The notes: generated from the sequence alone by a model not told the origin. Positions 1-10,608 are shown, counted from the first letter of the stretch. The stretch is 64,000 nt of DNA from Linanthus parryae (GCA_023055425.1 JALGPY010000003.1:19155001-19219000); one strand, 5' to 3'. Translations and numbers: made by a program.

Positions 1-779
1 TTACTGTCTTTATTTTTATTTCAATATAATATCCTAAATTTTCTTTAATTCAAAATCCGTTTTTAATTTATTTAAATGTATTTTGTTATTAGTATTTTGT
101 ATCATTCATCATCTAATTTAATTGAATATAATTCATATTCTAATTTATTTTTCTAAACTTAATATTTAACTATTTTTCATTCTAAATGTTAAACCTCTTA
201 TTTCTGTTACTCCTTAAATTCTAAATCCTAAGAATCTATTTGTTGCTCCTAAATTACCCAAACAAATACCTCGTAGTCACGATGTACTTTGGTACTCCCA
301 AAACACTCAACCAAAAATAATCGTACTTGTAACCCTCTTTTATCCCATTAATGTCTCTATTTATTCTCCATCCATAACTCCTCCATTCATAACTCCTCCA
401 TCCATAACTCCCCATTAAAATCTCCTTCCATAACCTCCCTTTCACCAACACTATAAAAATCCACCATAACTACTTTCTTCCTCACTCACACACACTCTCA
501 GTCTCTCTCAACTATCTCTTCCCTTTCTATAGCGTCGCTCTCTATCACTAGCCGGCAGCCGCCGCCTCAGGAGGCTGAAGGCACCAAGCCAACCCGAGGC
601 TGACTTGGCACCACCGACGCTCCGCCTCTTTTCCGCCTCACTTCGTTGCTTCAGAGTCTCTTTCAAGCAATGACTACCACCAAATACATTAGTCGTGGCA
701 ACGTTCTCTCCACCGCCGCCACCATCTGTGTTATTTTCGTCATTTAAATTCTGTGTAGTCGGTTAGTCAGTGGAGGATC
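1..779. other. AT-rich intergenic DNA with CT-rich leader-like stretch
   Basis: The first 480 bases are strongly AT-rich with no convincing coding region; a short repeated 'cataactcctccat' pattern lies near 370-420. From about 480 the sequence turns CT-rich (ctcactcacacacactctc...), which resembles a plant 5' untranslated leader, followed by a GC-richer stretch to about 720. No open frame of recognisable family follows. It could be the upstream part of the repeat module that begins near 780. Confidence 0.4.
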
Positions 780-1831
780 CGTAGTACGAGTGCTAGGACA
801 TTCCTCTTATCGGTGTGCGCCGGTCTATATATTTCGGTAAGTTCATATGTACAATACCTTGAAGTATCAAAATGTGATTTTCGGTGTGAGTCTTTTTAAT
901 TTCTCTATAACTTGTGATACTGGTGTGATTATAAAAATGTTTGTGAAGCATGTTTTGGAAAAATTAATTTGTTATACACGAGGTTGAAAACAACGGTCCT
1001 TATGATGAATAATAATGAACTATAACCGGATAGGGAAATGTACAGAGGATGTGTGGAGGCTAAGGCCGGAGGCGCATGTGAGTCGAACCTCCTCGGGTGC
1101 TAATCCTTATGATTTTACATACCCGACCCCCGTGGTGGCCGACATACACCAAGGTGATGCGGTCCCAGGGTTATTTTATCGTGAAAGCTATAGAGTACTA
1201 CCTATGCATGTGTGGGTCACAACTGTATAGGGGTGTCGACACTTAAGGTCTTTTAGCTATGTGGTTTGAGCGGGGTTGCGACGGGTTTTCTTGAACGCTC
1301 AGGGTGAATTGGGGCTGTGTTTCCCAAGACGTACCCTTATTTATTTAATTGTTGCATCGTGACCTCTCTGAATACATCGTACCTGCTGGAGGCCTTATGT
1401 TGCCCCAGCCAAAGTAATATTACAGGATACTTCTCATAATCATATGTGTTACTAAATATTTGTGCCAAAACTCCTGTTTACTTATTGTAGTATGTACTTA
1501 CTCAGTTTCTCTGACATAAATTTTTCTGCGGTCGGCTTGTGCTATTTGAAAACCCGCAGGTTATCAATAGAAGTGGGAGACGTATCACGAGAACAGCTGG
1601 CTAGGAACACATGTTGCTTAGAACATCACTTAGTAATTTCATGATACCGAATAATTGTAATATTATTATTTTACAAACATTGTGTACTAGTTATCCTTTA
1701 ATTTATAATAAAGTTTGTTTTGGATTATCGTGGGTCGTACTAACTGTGAACCGGAGATCCTGCTTCGTTCCCAATGTAGCTCATCACTACGGGCGGAGGA
1801 CACCCATAAATTTTGGGGGTGTTTCAACAAG
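780..1831 (+). repeat. Diverged non-coding repeat module, copy 1
   Basis: This stretch aligns by eye, with many substitutions and indels, to 33640-34975. Shared landmarks in the same order are a donor-like ggtaag-catatgt near 836, 'caaaatgtgatt', 'ctatagagtactac', 'gtgtcgacactta', 'gacttttagct', 'acgctcagg' and 'tatttgaaaaccc'. No frame encodes a recognisable protein in either copy. The right end is cut by the minus-strand copia remnant starting about 1832. It may be part of a non-coding retroelement or a duplicated transcribed locus; I do not recognise the family. Confidence 0.5.
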
Positions 1832-3129
1832 TTTTAGTATTTTGTGAACAAATAACTACATTTAATAATGACTAAATTATTAAACATAGCTCCCACTATT
1901 TTTCTCGGATTAATAACCCTCAATATTAATGAGGAAAATATTTTCTAGTGGGTCCAAGATCCATATTTCACTTCTTTTTTAGCTTGCTTTGGCAAGTCAC
2001 CCAAAAAATTAGTTATGTAGGTAGGAACAATTCCAATTGCATCCTTATGAAACTCTTGGTTCAATTGGGAAAATAACTCCTTATTTATCTATCACATAGA
2101 TAATCCCAATTGGTTGCCTCTAGGCTTTTATTCTTATTAAAATTACCCAGTTGCGTCCAACCTCGTACTCAAACAGTTCCACATTACTTGCTTGTGCCAT
2201 CGCATCACATCATGATGAACCAAGTCGCCCTGCTTTGGCACGCACGAGCTTGGTAAAGCATGATCATGATGAGTATTTAAGTAACGAGAAGGCAAAACAC
2301 AATATTTAAATTTGAGGGATTTTTTCTTTCAATTTTAATTGTTTTGTTGATCCATATCAACTGATCCATTTATTTTGAGTTGGGCAAACTCACAAATAAA
2401 AGATCGGGATTTTTAATTATCTTATTATCAATTTTGCATGCATCATCCATACACCAACAATAAATAATAAGACAATAAATAAACAACCAAAAAAAATTAA
2501 ACGTGATATGGATATGGCCTCTAAACTAAGATATTCCCAAGCCAATGAGAATATCAATGAACTCTAAAAATAGCAAGCTCATATCCATGTGCCTCCATCT
2601 TTTGGTCTATGCTCCATCTTGTGGTCCTCAAGTTCTTTAGGCTTCTTCTTCTCCATATCTTGACTATCGTATATTTTTTCTAATAATAGCTAGTATCTAT
2701 ACTAAATAAAAAGATCTCACAAGTTGAGAAGAAGACCGGCTCGCAGGGCCGTAAAACACAATTAACTATTATTAATTTGATCAGCTCGCATGCCGTAAAA
2801 ACAAACCACAAAATAAACATTCACAACATCCACATCTGAAGCCATATCCAATCACCATGCGAATAGAACATAAACAGTTAAAATCCAATGTTTAACGCGC
2901 TTGGTCAATTTTAGTTGCTTTTGGATGAACTAGGGTCAAAACGGTCCAAGAGGGCCCACCATCACCATGGCTGAACCCCTAAGGGACCGCCACAAACCTT
3001 GGCGCCGGTCGAGCCCTAGCCCACACGGCTAGGCCGTGCGGTAGGGAGCCCCGGCCCCTTGGTCGTGGCTTACCTTGGGAGGCAAGGAAGAGATGGGTGG
3101 TCCCCTAGGGGGGAAACCTCTTTGGGAGG
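1832..3129 (-). mobile_element. Leader of an old minus-strand Angela-like copia element (left part)
   Basis: Read on the minus strand, this matches the 5' untranslated leader of the intact Angela-like copia (about 16140-17390). Shared blocks include 'cttgctttggcaagtcaccc', the 'agtgggtccaagatcc' block and the 'ctagggccgaaaccctag'-type GC-rich stretch. The match stops about 40 bases before where gag should begin, so the coding part and far LTR have been lost. The copy continues at 25096 on the other side of the inserted gypsy element. Confidence 0.8.
3125..3129. repeat. Target-site duplication ggagg (left) of the gypsy element
   Basis: The five bases ggagg directly precede the first base of the 5' LTR. 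The same five directly follow the 3' LTR at 25096-25100. This perfect duplication fixes both outer ends of the Tat element. Confidence 0.93.
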
Positions 3130-3410
3130 TGTAGATAGTGCTTTCTGGACAAGCAGATCTTAGCGACGTGGCGATCATCCAGCACACCTAGCTGTGCTCC
3201 ACACACACTGGATCACCACCCGCGCTGATCCATGTGAGGGCTGCGAGACAGGGCCCTCGCATACCACCACACGAGACCTGTAGGGACTTAGTGGTTTGGA
3301 GGCTAGGGTAAGTCATGTCGCGCGCCAGCGACAACCAAGCCCGCGCGCGACCCTTAGTAACTGCTTTGAGAGATTTATGGCACGAGCTCCATAAACTCGG
3401 TCAACCTCAT

Positions 3411-3476
3411 AACGGTTCCGGTATACGCGGACGAACGTGCCGTAACGGTCCCTATATACGCGGATGAACGTGCCGT
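3411..3476 (+). promoter_or_regulatory. Two 33-bp direct repeats in the LTR U3 region
   Basis: Units 3411-3443 and 3444-3476 both contain tatacgcgg-(a/t)gaacgtgccgt. They lie about 70 bp upstream of the LTR TATA box, where enhancer repeats of plant LTRs often sit. The same pair occurs in the 3' LTR (about 24797-24862). The enhancer role is inference. Confidence 0.55.
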
Positions 3477-3542
3477 TGTAGTTAAGCTAATTAAGACGCC
3501 ATTAATGGGCGCATTAACCCACTACAACAGTCACATTCTCCG

Positions 3543-3552
3543 TTATATATAG
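3543..3552 (+). promoter_or_regulatory. TATA box of the gypsy 5' LTR
   Basis: The motif ttatatatagg lies in the LTR with a pyrimidine-rich stretch downstream. Its copy in the 3' LTR is at about 24896-24905. Transcription would start some 25-35 bp downstream. Confidence 0.6.
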
Positions 3553-3744
3553 GATCGTTAACCCTTCCATACAAGGGAGAATCACCTGAGATACGCGGAA
3601 GCTCTGCCAAAATTTTGTCTCTCTCTCTCATACAGTGCTATTGTCTTACTCTCTCCCTACACACAACCCTACTCTTCATGTGTTCTTTCTATCCTCTACT
3701 CTTGGTGTATATTGAATTCTCTCTGGAAGATTCTCTCGTACACA

Positions 3745-3762
3745 TTTGGTGAACCCGACGTG
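3745..3762 (+). other. Primer binding site region of the gypsy element
   Basis: The bases directly after the 5' LTR read tttggtgaacccgacgtg. A TGG start one to three bases after the LTR is usual for a tRNA 3'-end match. I cannot assign the tRNA without a search; it is not the initiator-Met site. Confidence 0.55.
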
Positions 3763-3767
3763 AAAAT

Positions 3768-4600
3768 ATGTCTGCAAGGCATGCGAGACGAGTACAAAGG
3801 TATGCTGATCAACCTACAAACTCCTACCTTTACAAAATTGATGGAGTGCACGAAAAACATAGAGCCTATAGTGGAGAGGTAGAAGAAGAAGCACGCCCCT
3901 GAACGACCCTCGGATGGAACCACTTTTAAGATTGGAAGGTTCAGTTACAAGAGGGGGCGTGAAGCTGAGGTTAATACAGTTTCGCCGCAAAAGCAGCACA
4001 GGGTTACAAACTTGGACGCGCCACCTCTACCATGCTCGATAGAGGAAGCGACTGACTTGTGTAAGTAGTGGCGTAAAGATGGCATCTTGCCTCCCCTCGA
4101 AAGGATACCCTCTAAGGAGATGATGAGGGACCCGAAGTGGTGCGAATTCCACGGGAAAATTATGCACCCAACAGCTGATTGCAAGAAACTCAGGAACATG
4201 GTAAGCCGGAAGATAAAAGACGGCGAGTTGATTGTCAGTGATCAGAGGCAGGATGTGCGAAGCAATCCACTGCCGGCCCATGCGGAGCAAGAGGCGAAAG
4301 GCAAAGAAGTAGCCATGATCGCAATCATGGACCTCGAAGAGATTGCGGAAGACGGTTTGCCCATCATTGTCGAATTCTACAATGATGAGGACTACAGTGT
4401 AGACACGGAGGACGAACGTGCCGATCGGATGAAGGGGTCGCACGGGTTCAGCAAGTTCTTCGATGAAATGAACTTTTCGGAAAAGTTCCGGAAGGAAATG
4501 ACGAAAGCGATTCTAAGGATAGCGGAGGACTACGAAGAAAACATCGTGGTTTCCAATGAGAAAGTTGTTAGGGCGTCTCGCTCTACGGAAAAAGTCATGA
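3768..4600 (+). pseudogene. Truncated Tat gag (C-terminal part only)
   Basis: Gag is the capsid/nucleocapsid protein that packages element RNA. Only the C-terminal part is visible, in the frame that holds 4087-4791. Its best landmark is a CEFHG...HPTADC zinc-knuckle-like motif at about 4141-4185, preceded by 'PPLERIP' and followed by a 'DGEL' segment, an arrangement typical of Tat gag. Frame reading starts within about 30 bases of the primer site, and the long N-terminal capsid part is absent, so a deletion has joined the leader to the gag C-terminus. TAG stops occur near 3880 and 4066. This is a dead gene. Confidence 0.75.
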
Positions 4601-4639
4601 CCTTCTCCGCAAGCGACAAGAAGACAGATGTGAGCCACC

Positions 4640-5030
4640 AGAAGCCTTTGTATGTAACGGCGGTGATAAATGGTGTCGAATTCAAAAGGGCATTTGTTGA
4701 CGGAGGAGCGGCAGTCAATGTGGTCTCGCTCAACACCTTAAAGTTGGCAGGAATCTCGGAGCAAAGATTGTCAGACGTCCATCCCCGTTGATGGGATTCA
4801 GAAGCGATTCTAGGATGGATTCGTCTGGGCGTCCATATAGGCAAAATCAAATTTTCAGCTAAAGTCTACGTCATTGATGCGAACACTACGTATCATATGA
4901 TCATAGGGCGAGCTTGGATTCATCGCTTCGACGCAGTCCCCTCGACAGCTCACCAGGTGATGAAGGCTATCTGGAACGACAGAATAGTGGAGATACACAG
5001 TTTTGGTAAACCCTTTCAATTTGGATGAGG
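4640..5030 (+). pseudogene. Retropepsin-like aspartic protease domain
   Basis: This domain would cut the Gag-Pol polyprotein. The active-site region reads AFVDGGAAVNVVSL at about 4690-4731, where related elements as I recall them carry DGGSS or D[ST]G. A later block with IIGRAWIHRFDAVPST (about 4900-4947) matches the C-terminal part of Tat proteases. A TGA at 4789-4791 interrupts the domain, and the frame changes near 5010 before the linker to RT. The Ser-to-Ala-type change next to the catalytic Asp may by itself weaken the enzyme. Confidence 0.75.
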
Positions 5031-7010
5031 CACACCTCACGGAAGCAGTGTGGTTCACTGAAATGGCAGACGAGCAAACGCCAGGGCCGTTTAATCCCAC
5101 TCCTTTTCCTCGATGGGAGGACATCAAGGATCAATCACCAGCAGGAGTAATGGTGACAAGGGAGGAGGCCAAGGAAAAGTCGTATGTGCGAGAAGAAGCA
5201 CCGCAGGTCGCCTATCAAAGGAAGAATGTGTACACCCTGAAAAGAGTGGCAAGACATGATCTTGCGGGCAAAGAGATAAAAAGCTTCTACTCTAAGGGGA
5301 AGAAATGCTACCGCATATGAAGGTGCGCGGGGATACCCCCACACGAACATGGGGATATCCCTGGGCAAATCAATCAAATCGAGCGCGTCATGGAGGTAGA
5401 CAAGCCAGCACCAGACGTTTTGGAAGATAAGCTAAAAGAAGCGCCTGAATGCATGGAGGATAAGCTGAAACCTCATAAACAAGAGCTGAAAGAAGTATTC
5501 CTAAGCCCAGGCGAAGAAAAGAAGAGGCTCGTCTTTCTGAGTGCAGACCTCACAAGCGAGGAAGAAGCAAGATTGCTGCAGCTCCTGACTGAGTACAAAG
5601 ATGTGTTTGCATGGGAATACGATGAAATGCCCGGCCTAGATATGAGCATCACCATGCACAGGTTAGATGTAATTCCGTGATCTAAGCCGGTAAAACAAAG
5701 CACAAGGAGCTTCAGGCCGGAGATAAATGTGAAAATCAAGCAAGAAATTGTCAAGCTACTGACTTCCAGGTTCATCGAGCCCAATCACCATCCCACATGG
5801 TTGGCTAATATTGTGAATGTGGTGAAGAAGAATGGACAGCTTTGCATTTGTGTAGACTTCACAGATCTCAACCGCTTTTGCCCTAAGGATGATTTTCCGC
5901 TGCCCACCATCGATCTGCTCATTGATTCAACTGCCGGTCATCGTATGTTCAGCTTCATGGATGGCTTCAGTGGGTACAACCAGATCAAGATGGACCCTGA
6001 AGATGCACGGAAAACCGCGTTCATCACGCCAGTGGGAGTCTTCAGTTACACGGTTATGCCGTTTGGACTCAAGAACGCAGGCGCGACTTATCAGCGAGCC
6101 ATGATGGCTCTGTTTCATGACATGATGCACAAAGAAGTGGAGTTTTATGTTGATGACTTGGTTGTTAAGTCCAAATAGGAAGCGGAAAACTTGGGGGACC
6201 TGCGGAAAGTATTCGAAAGATGCAGAAGTTTCCAGCTAAAGATGAATCCCATGAAGTGTGCATTCGGAGTGACCTCAGGGAAATTCTTGGGATGTGTGAT
6301 ACATCGCAAGGGCATCGAGCCTGATCCCGCAAAGGTATCATTCATCACTAGCATGACGGCACCACAAAGTCAAAGCGCTCTGAAAACATTCTTGGGGAAG
6401 TTATCTTACCTGCGAAGGTTCATCCCAGCGATCGCAGAAATAACCTTTTGCTTCAGCGATCTCCTCAAGAAGAATGCTGTGTACAATTGGACCGCGGAAC
6501 ACGAAGCTGCATTCGGGAGACTAAAGGAATTGCTGACATCGCAAAGGGTGATGATCGCACCGCAGCTTGGATCGCCGCTTTTGCTGTATCTAACGTCGAA
6601 AAAGAGGTCCATAGGGGCACTTTTGGCTCTGGAATATGAAGGGAAAGAAAGGTCGATTTACTATATTTCTCGCATAGTGCAACCAGCTGAATCAAGGTAC
6701 ACAGATATCGAGCGCCATTTCCTTGCCCTATTCTTCGTGATAGAAAAGTTGAAACACTACTTCGCCTCGCACAAAGTGGTGGTGGTTACAAAGAGTGACC
6801 CCATACGATACCTCTTGACTCATACCTCTCCTGGCGGAAGGTTGGCAAAATGGTACATGACCATTTCCCAATACGACATCACGTGCGTTCGACCGCGGGC
6901 AATCAAATCACAAACAGTGGCAGATCTGTTGGCACAATTCCCGGATAACAGCTACGAGCCCATGATCGAGGAGGAACTAGAGGGACCCGAAATCTATGCA
7001 GTCGAGTTAC
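5030..7010 (+). pseudogene. Reverse transcriptase and first RNase H of the Tat element
   Basis: RT copies element RNA into DNA and RNase H removes the RNA strand. Landmarks in order are LNRFCPKDDFPLP (about 5867-5905), FSGYNQIKMDP, MPFGLKNAGATYQR, the catalytic YVDDLV (about 6147-6164), then KMNPMKCAFGV and FLGKLSYLRRFIP. The RT-linked RNase H follows with ALLALEYEGKE, YTDIERH.LAL and a tail ending 'VADLLAQFP' near 6943. All are in one frame from 5390 to 7333 except for in-frame stops at 5678-5680 (TGA) and 6176-6178 (TAG, just after the YVDD segment). The linker 5003-5320 ends with another TGA. Confidence 0.92.
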
Positions 7011-7012
7011 CT

Positions 7013-7385
7013 TACTGGACGCTTCATTTTGACGGATCGTCAACAAGGAAAGGAGGAGGAATTGGAATTATCTTGACTAAACCAGATGGGGAGGTCATCC
7101 AAATGTCCACAAAACTCGATTTCGCAGTCACCAAGAATGAAGCGGAGTATGAGGCTCTCATCACAGGCCTTCGAGCAGCTAGGGAACTAGAAGTTAGCAA
7201 TTTGACGGTTATGGGGGACTCCAAGTTAATCGTCAAACAAGCTTCAGGCGAGTACAGATTAAAAGAAGTAAATCTAGCCCTACCGGACTTTGGTGCAGAA
7301 GCTGGTGCAACAATTCTGCGATGTCAGGTATGAGCATACACCTAGAGCAGATAATCGGCATGCTGATGCTTTGGCCACTCTGGGA
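7013..7385 (+). pseudogene. Second, archaeal-type RNase H domain (Tat hallmark)
   Basis: A second RNase H follows the first: WTLHFDGSS with catalytic Asp at about 7027, then NEAEYEALI (about 7135-7161), MGDSKLIVKQ (about 7210-7239) and HTPRADNRHADALA (about 7329-7370). This D-E-D-D pattern is that of the extra RNase H described in Tat-lineage gypsy elements. A one-base frameshift lies at about 7275-7290, so the last catalytic segment is read in the next frame (7290-7937). The domain supports lineage assignment independently of the antisense genes. Confidence 0.85.
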
Positions 7386-9053
7386 TCTAAAGTTAGTGCA
7401 GATAAGTGCCATGCGAGAATCTCGATTGAAGTACAAATGTCATCGGCGTTGACAGAGAACGCGTGCGAAGATGAGTGTATGGATGATGCAGACTGGAGGA
7501 AACCGATATTACACGCTATTGCCGAAGGAACGAGCAAAGAAAATTGGGCATCCACTGAGGGGTACTGCATACATGACAACGCTCTCTACTACAAAGGCCC
7601 AGGTGGAATACTCATGCGATGCGTCTCGCAACAGGAGGGGCAAGCACTGTTGGAAAAGATTCACCAGCACACTTGCGGAGAAAGTGAGGTGTCAATCTAT
7701 CGGAAATCCCAAAGGTATGGGATTCACTGGCCGGACATGTCAACGGCTGCTGCGTTAATTCAAGGGAACTGCGAAAGTTGCGCATTGATCGAGGATTCTT
7801 TAACAATTGCACTGGTCGATGATGACATGGATTGGAGGAAGCCACTCTTCGATTTTCTCACAGAAGGAATTGAGCCTGAGTCAAGAAAGGAAGCCGATAA
7901 ACTGAAAAGAAAGGCAGCCCGGTACGTAGTACAATAATACTATGGCGAAGGGGTCACGAGGGTAATCTACTTCGATGCCTAGACAGTAAGGAAGCACAAG
8001 AGGTGATGGACCTCTCTCACCAAGTGGAGCATCAGGGAGGTGCAAAACTATGCTGACAGCTCCTCACAGTTGGCTATTTCTGGCCCACCATGGAGGTAGA
8101 TTGCCGCACTAAAGTAAGGAGATGCCAGGAGTGTCAATTCAAAGGCAACCTCGTACATGCCCCTGTCGTAGATCTACATGCGTTGGGGACACCATGGTCA
8201 TTCCTCACTTGGGCTCTAGATTTTGTTGGCCCCATCCGACCAGCCTCACAGGGGAACCAATTTATCCTCACCGCGACCGAGCTGTTTACCAAGTGGGTGG
8301 AGGCAATACCGCTCAAGACAGCAAATGCGCTTGCTGTGGTCCATTTCATCCAAGAAAATATCATATACAGGTTCGGGATTCCCAACACAACTCTTTCGGA
8401 TAATGGCACGCCTTTTTGTAAATCGCCAGGTAGCCGCAAAACTAGCAGAATACAACATAAGGCAGGTTTGTTCCACTCCTTATTACCCAAAAGGGAATGG
8501 TCAAGCGGAAGCGACCAACAAGACACTGCTAAGAATCCTGAGCAAGATGGTCGCAGACGATCACAAGAAATGGGCTGATTCTTTGAACTTAGCATTGTGG
8601 GCATATCGAACTTCGCCGAGGACTCCCACAGGAGTCTCCCCATTCCTCTTATGCTATGGAGCTGAAGCTGTTGTACCGGCGGAGGTGAAAATCAACTCTG
8701 CGAGATTGGCCTTTCATGCATTACATGACAATCAGCGCGATCATGACTTGATTTTATTGGAGGAAAAGTGAGAGCAAGCCAAGCGGGATAATAAACGGTA
8801 CAAGGAGAGGATCGCTCACGCATACAACAAAACAGTCCAACATCGAGACTTCGCGGTTGGGGACCTGGTTTTGTGCACCTCAGATCATTGTATGCGGGAG
8901 GCAGCCCATCCAAAGTTCGCAGCCAACTGGGAAGGACCATTTGAAGTCAAAGACGTCTTTGACAGTGGTTACTGCAATATACAGAGGCTACATGGGACGG
9001 CCACGACCCCATGCTCAGTCAACATGCGCTGGATTAAGAAGTATTACCCTTAA
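7386..9053 (+). pseudogene. Integrase of the Tat element, with two zinc-binding-like modules
   Basis: Integrase joins element DNA to the host genome. Two successive modules each begin with DWRKP: 7489-7800 has IHQHTCG...IHWPDM...CESC, and 7830-8150 has the later VGYFWPTM...CRRCQECQ-type segment. The core follows: LDFVGPI (about 8217), SDNGTPF (about 8398) and GNGQAE (about 8498) give the D, D, E residues. The C-terminal part with DLVLC and GPFEV ends at the stop at 9051-9053. The breaks are a TAA at 7935-7937, disturbed frame about 7940-8090, a one-base shift near 8415-8430 between the second D and the E, and a TGA at 8769-8771. Confidence 0.85.
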
Positions 9054-9109
9054 CTTCTCTCTTTACATGCATCAGATTACAATATCTATTTACGACTAGT
9101 ATCTTGATA

Positions 9110-9240
9110 AACTCATGCGTCGTTCCTCCCATATGAGGGATTTGTAATCTTGCCTCTCCCATATGAGGGATCTGTAACCTTGCCTCTCCCATATGAGGGT
9201 TTTTATAATAAAAGAATTCTCCCAAATGAGAAGAATTTTG
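9110..9240 (+). repeat. Short tandem repeat with cccatatgaggg core
   Basis: About three tandem units of roughly 37 bp share ctcccatatgaggga-ttgtaa-cttgcct; a fourth, diverged one reads tcccaaatgagaag. It lies just after the pol stop, in the 3' untranslated part of the Tat element. Confidence 0.75.
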
Positions 9241-9290
9241 TTATTTTAGTTGTCTTTCATCGTTTTATTCTTTGTTTGTTAACAACAAAA

Positions 9291-9680
9291 GCCTATCTGC
9301 CGAGATAGCAGCGCTATTCAAATACGATCCCGTGTGATCCGAAGCCTATCTGCCGAGATAGCATCACTAATCAAATGCAATCTTGAGTGATCCTGAAGCC
9401 TATCTGCCGAGATAGCAGCACTAATCAAATACGATCTTAATTGATCCAAAGCCTATCTGCCGAGATAGCAGCAATATTCAAATATAATCTTAAGTGATCT
9501 TAAAGCCTATCTGCCGAGATAGCAGCACTATGCAAATGCGATCTAAAATGATCTTGAAGCCTATCTGCCGAGATAGCAGCGATATTCGAATGCGATCTTA
9601 AATGATCTAAAAGCCCACCTGCCTAAGATTGCGGCCCTAACGTACGATCTTAACTGGTCTGCGAACCTGTCTATTAGATA
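9291..9680 (+). repeat. 54-bp tandem array in the 3' region of the Tat element
   Basis: Units begin with gcctatctgccgagatagc at 9291, 9344, 9398, 9451, 9505 and 9559 (spacing 53-54 bp), with a diverged unit at 9613 and a remnant near 9665. Each unit contains the inverted repeat ctatct-gccg-agatag, able to form a 6-bp hairpin. Loose copies of the hairpin reappear near 9862 and 9955. Such arrays in the 3' region of Tat elements are a known source of plant satellites. Confidence 0.9.
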
Positions 9681-10225
9681 GCCAGCTACAGCAGCAACAC
9701 CCTGTGTAAAACGAAGAATTATTGAGACAAATATCCCAGTGCAAAAGGCAAAATAAACATAACTTGTTTTATTGCCAACACGCATGCGATATTACAAACT
9801 GTTCTGTAAACGAGAACAGCAAATACTCAAAGTATATTTTATTAAGAGTCAAAATGACTTACAATCTATCTGTCTAGATAGCAGCTTACAAGCGAAAGCT
9901 AATAGTAAGGAAAATACTACTATAAAATTATCGGCCTACTAGTCCCAACATAAGCTATGCGACATAGCAGCTTACAAGCAAAAAGTTATAGCAAGACAAG
10001 CCTTGCTTTAAAAAGAACGGCCTACGGACGCTAACGAAGCTATGCGACGCTAGCATCAAGATCCCAGATCTGAATAAGGGTCCTGACTGGTCTTCTGCCC
10101 AAGAGAGGTGCCAGATGAACCACCTGTTCAGGCGGATGCGGCGGTGAAGAACAAGCGGAGAGCAACTCCTGGGGCAGAAAGCTCCTTGTCCACGGAGACG
10201 AGCGCAATGGCTCGTCACCCCTAGT
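9681..10225. other. 3' non-coding part of the Tat element
   Basis: No supported sense gene. It contains scattered remnants of the tandem unit (tctagatagcagcttacaag near 9870, and a related one near 9960). The region probably holds the 3' untranslated end of the small antisense transcript that starts near 10580. Minus-strand frames here are open for about 110 codons (10287-9955) but resemble nothing I know. Confidence 0.35.
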
Positions 10226-10573
10226 TCAAGAACGTGGAGGCAAATAGTTCTCCTCCAGGAAAGGTAGAGGAGAAACACTCCATTCATTACGAGTTGGTAA
10301 GAAGGTCAGTACAGCACTGCACCTCGCCGGAAGACAGCCGGAGATACGACCTGCAAACATAATATACGAAGAAAAATCTTCGAACAAACCTGAGGTATTA
10401 TGTACATCTTCTTTACAATGGTCATAAAGATCAATAAGCTTCATAAAGAAGATCTTGGGAGCTATTTCTATGGCACAAGGCACAAACTCAGGTTTCACAA
10501 CTTGAAATTGCCATGAATCAACGAAAGACAAGCGTTGAAGCCAGCAGTCGTAAGGACTCATGGCAAGCCACAT
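10226..10573 (-). CDS. Small antisense ORF of the Tat element, unknown function
   Basis: A 115-codon minus-strand frame starts at an ATG at 10573 and ends at 10226. I do not recognise the product. It has no obvious signal peptide or zinc motif and begins MWLAMSPYDCWLQR. Support for it being real is positional. A clean TATATAAA motif lies on the minus strand at 10616-10609, about 36 bases upstream of the ATG, and the frame sits in the same antisense interval as the six-exon gene. A second in-frame ATG (10561) is possible. Being only 115 codons, it could still be a chance frame; intron signals downstream were not resolved. Confidence 0.4.
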   Translation of the reverse strand: MWLAMSPYDCWLQRLSFVDSWQFQVVKPEFVPCAIEIAPKIFFMKLIDLYDHCKEDVHNTSGLFEDFSSYIMFAGRISGCLPARCSAVLTFLPTRNEWSVSPLPFLEENYLPPRS

Positions 10574-10608
10574 TTTGGGATGAAGAACCCAAGCAGTAAG
10601 AGAAAGGG

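Larger units (their letters stand above)
3130..3744 (+). repeat. 5' LTR of the Tat gypsy element
   Basis: 615 bp, starting tgtagatagtg and ending cgtacaca. It is repeated at 24518-25095. The 3' copy lacks about 35 bp present here around 3478-3520 (a 'gttaagctaattaag' stretch). It contains a TATA box and two 33-bp direct repeats. Confidence 0.95.

Noticed and set aside
780..1831. Endogenous pararetrovirus
   Set aside because: No RT, movement or coat protein motifs in any frame of either copy.
4027..4443. 138-codon minus-strand frame opposite gag
   Set aside because: It lies antisense to a clear gag zinc-knuckle region with no likeness to the real antisense genes; a shadow of the coding strand.
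8134..8643. 169-codon minus-strand frame opposite integrase
   Set aside because: Exactly opposite the conserved integrase core; explained by codon bias of the sense strand.
9291..9680. Regular 54-bp repeats with palindromes resembling a CRISPR array
   Set aside because: The whole unit repeats without unique spacers, and it lies in a plant retrotransposon.
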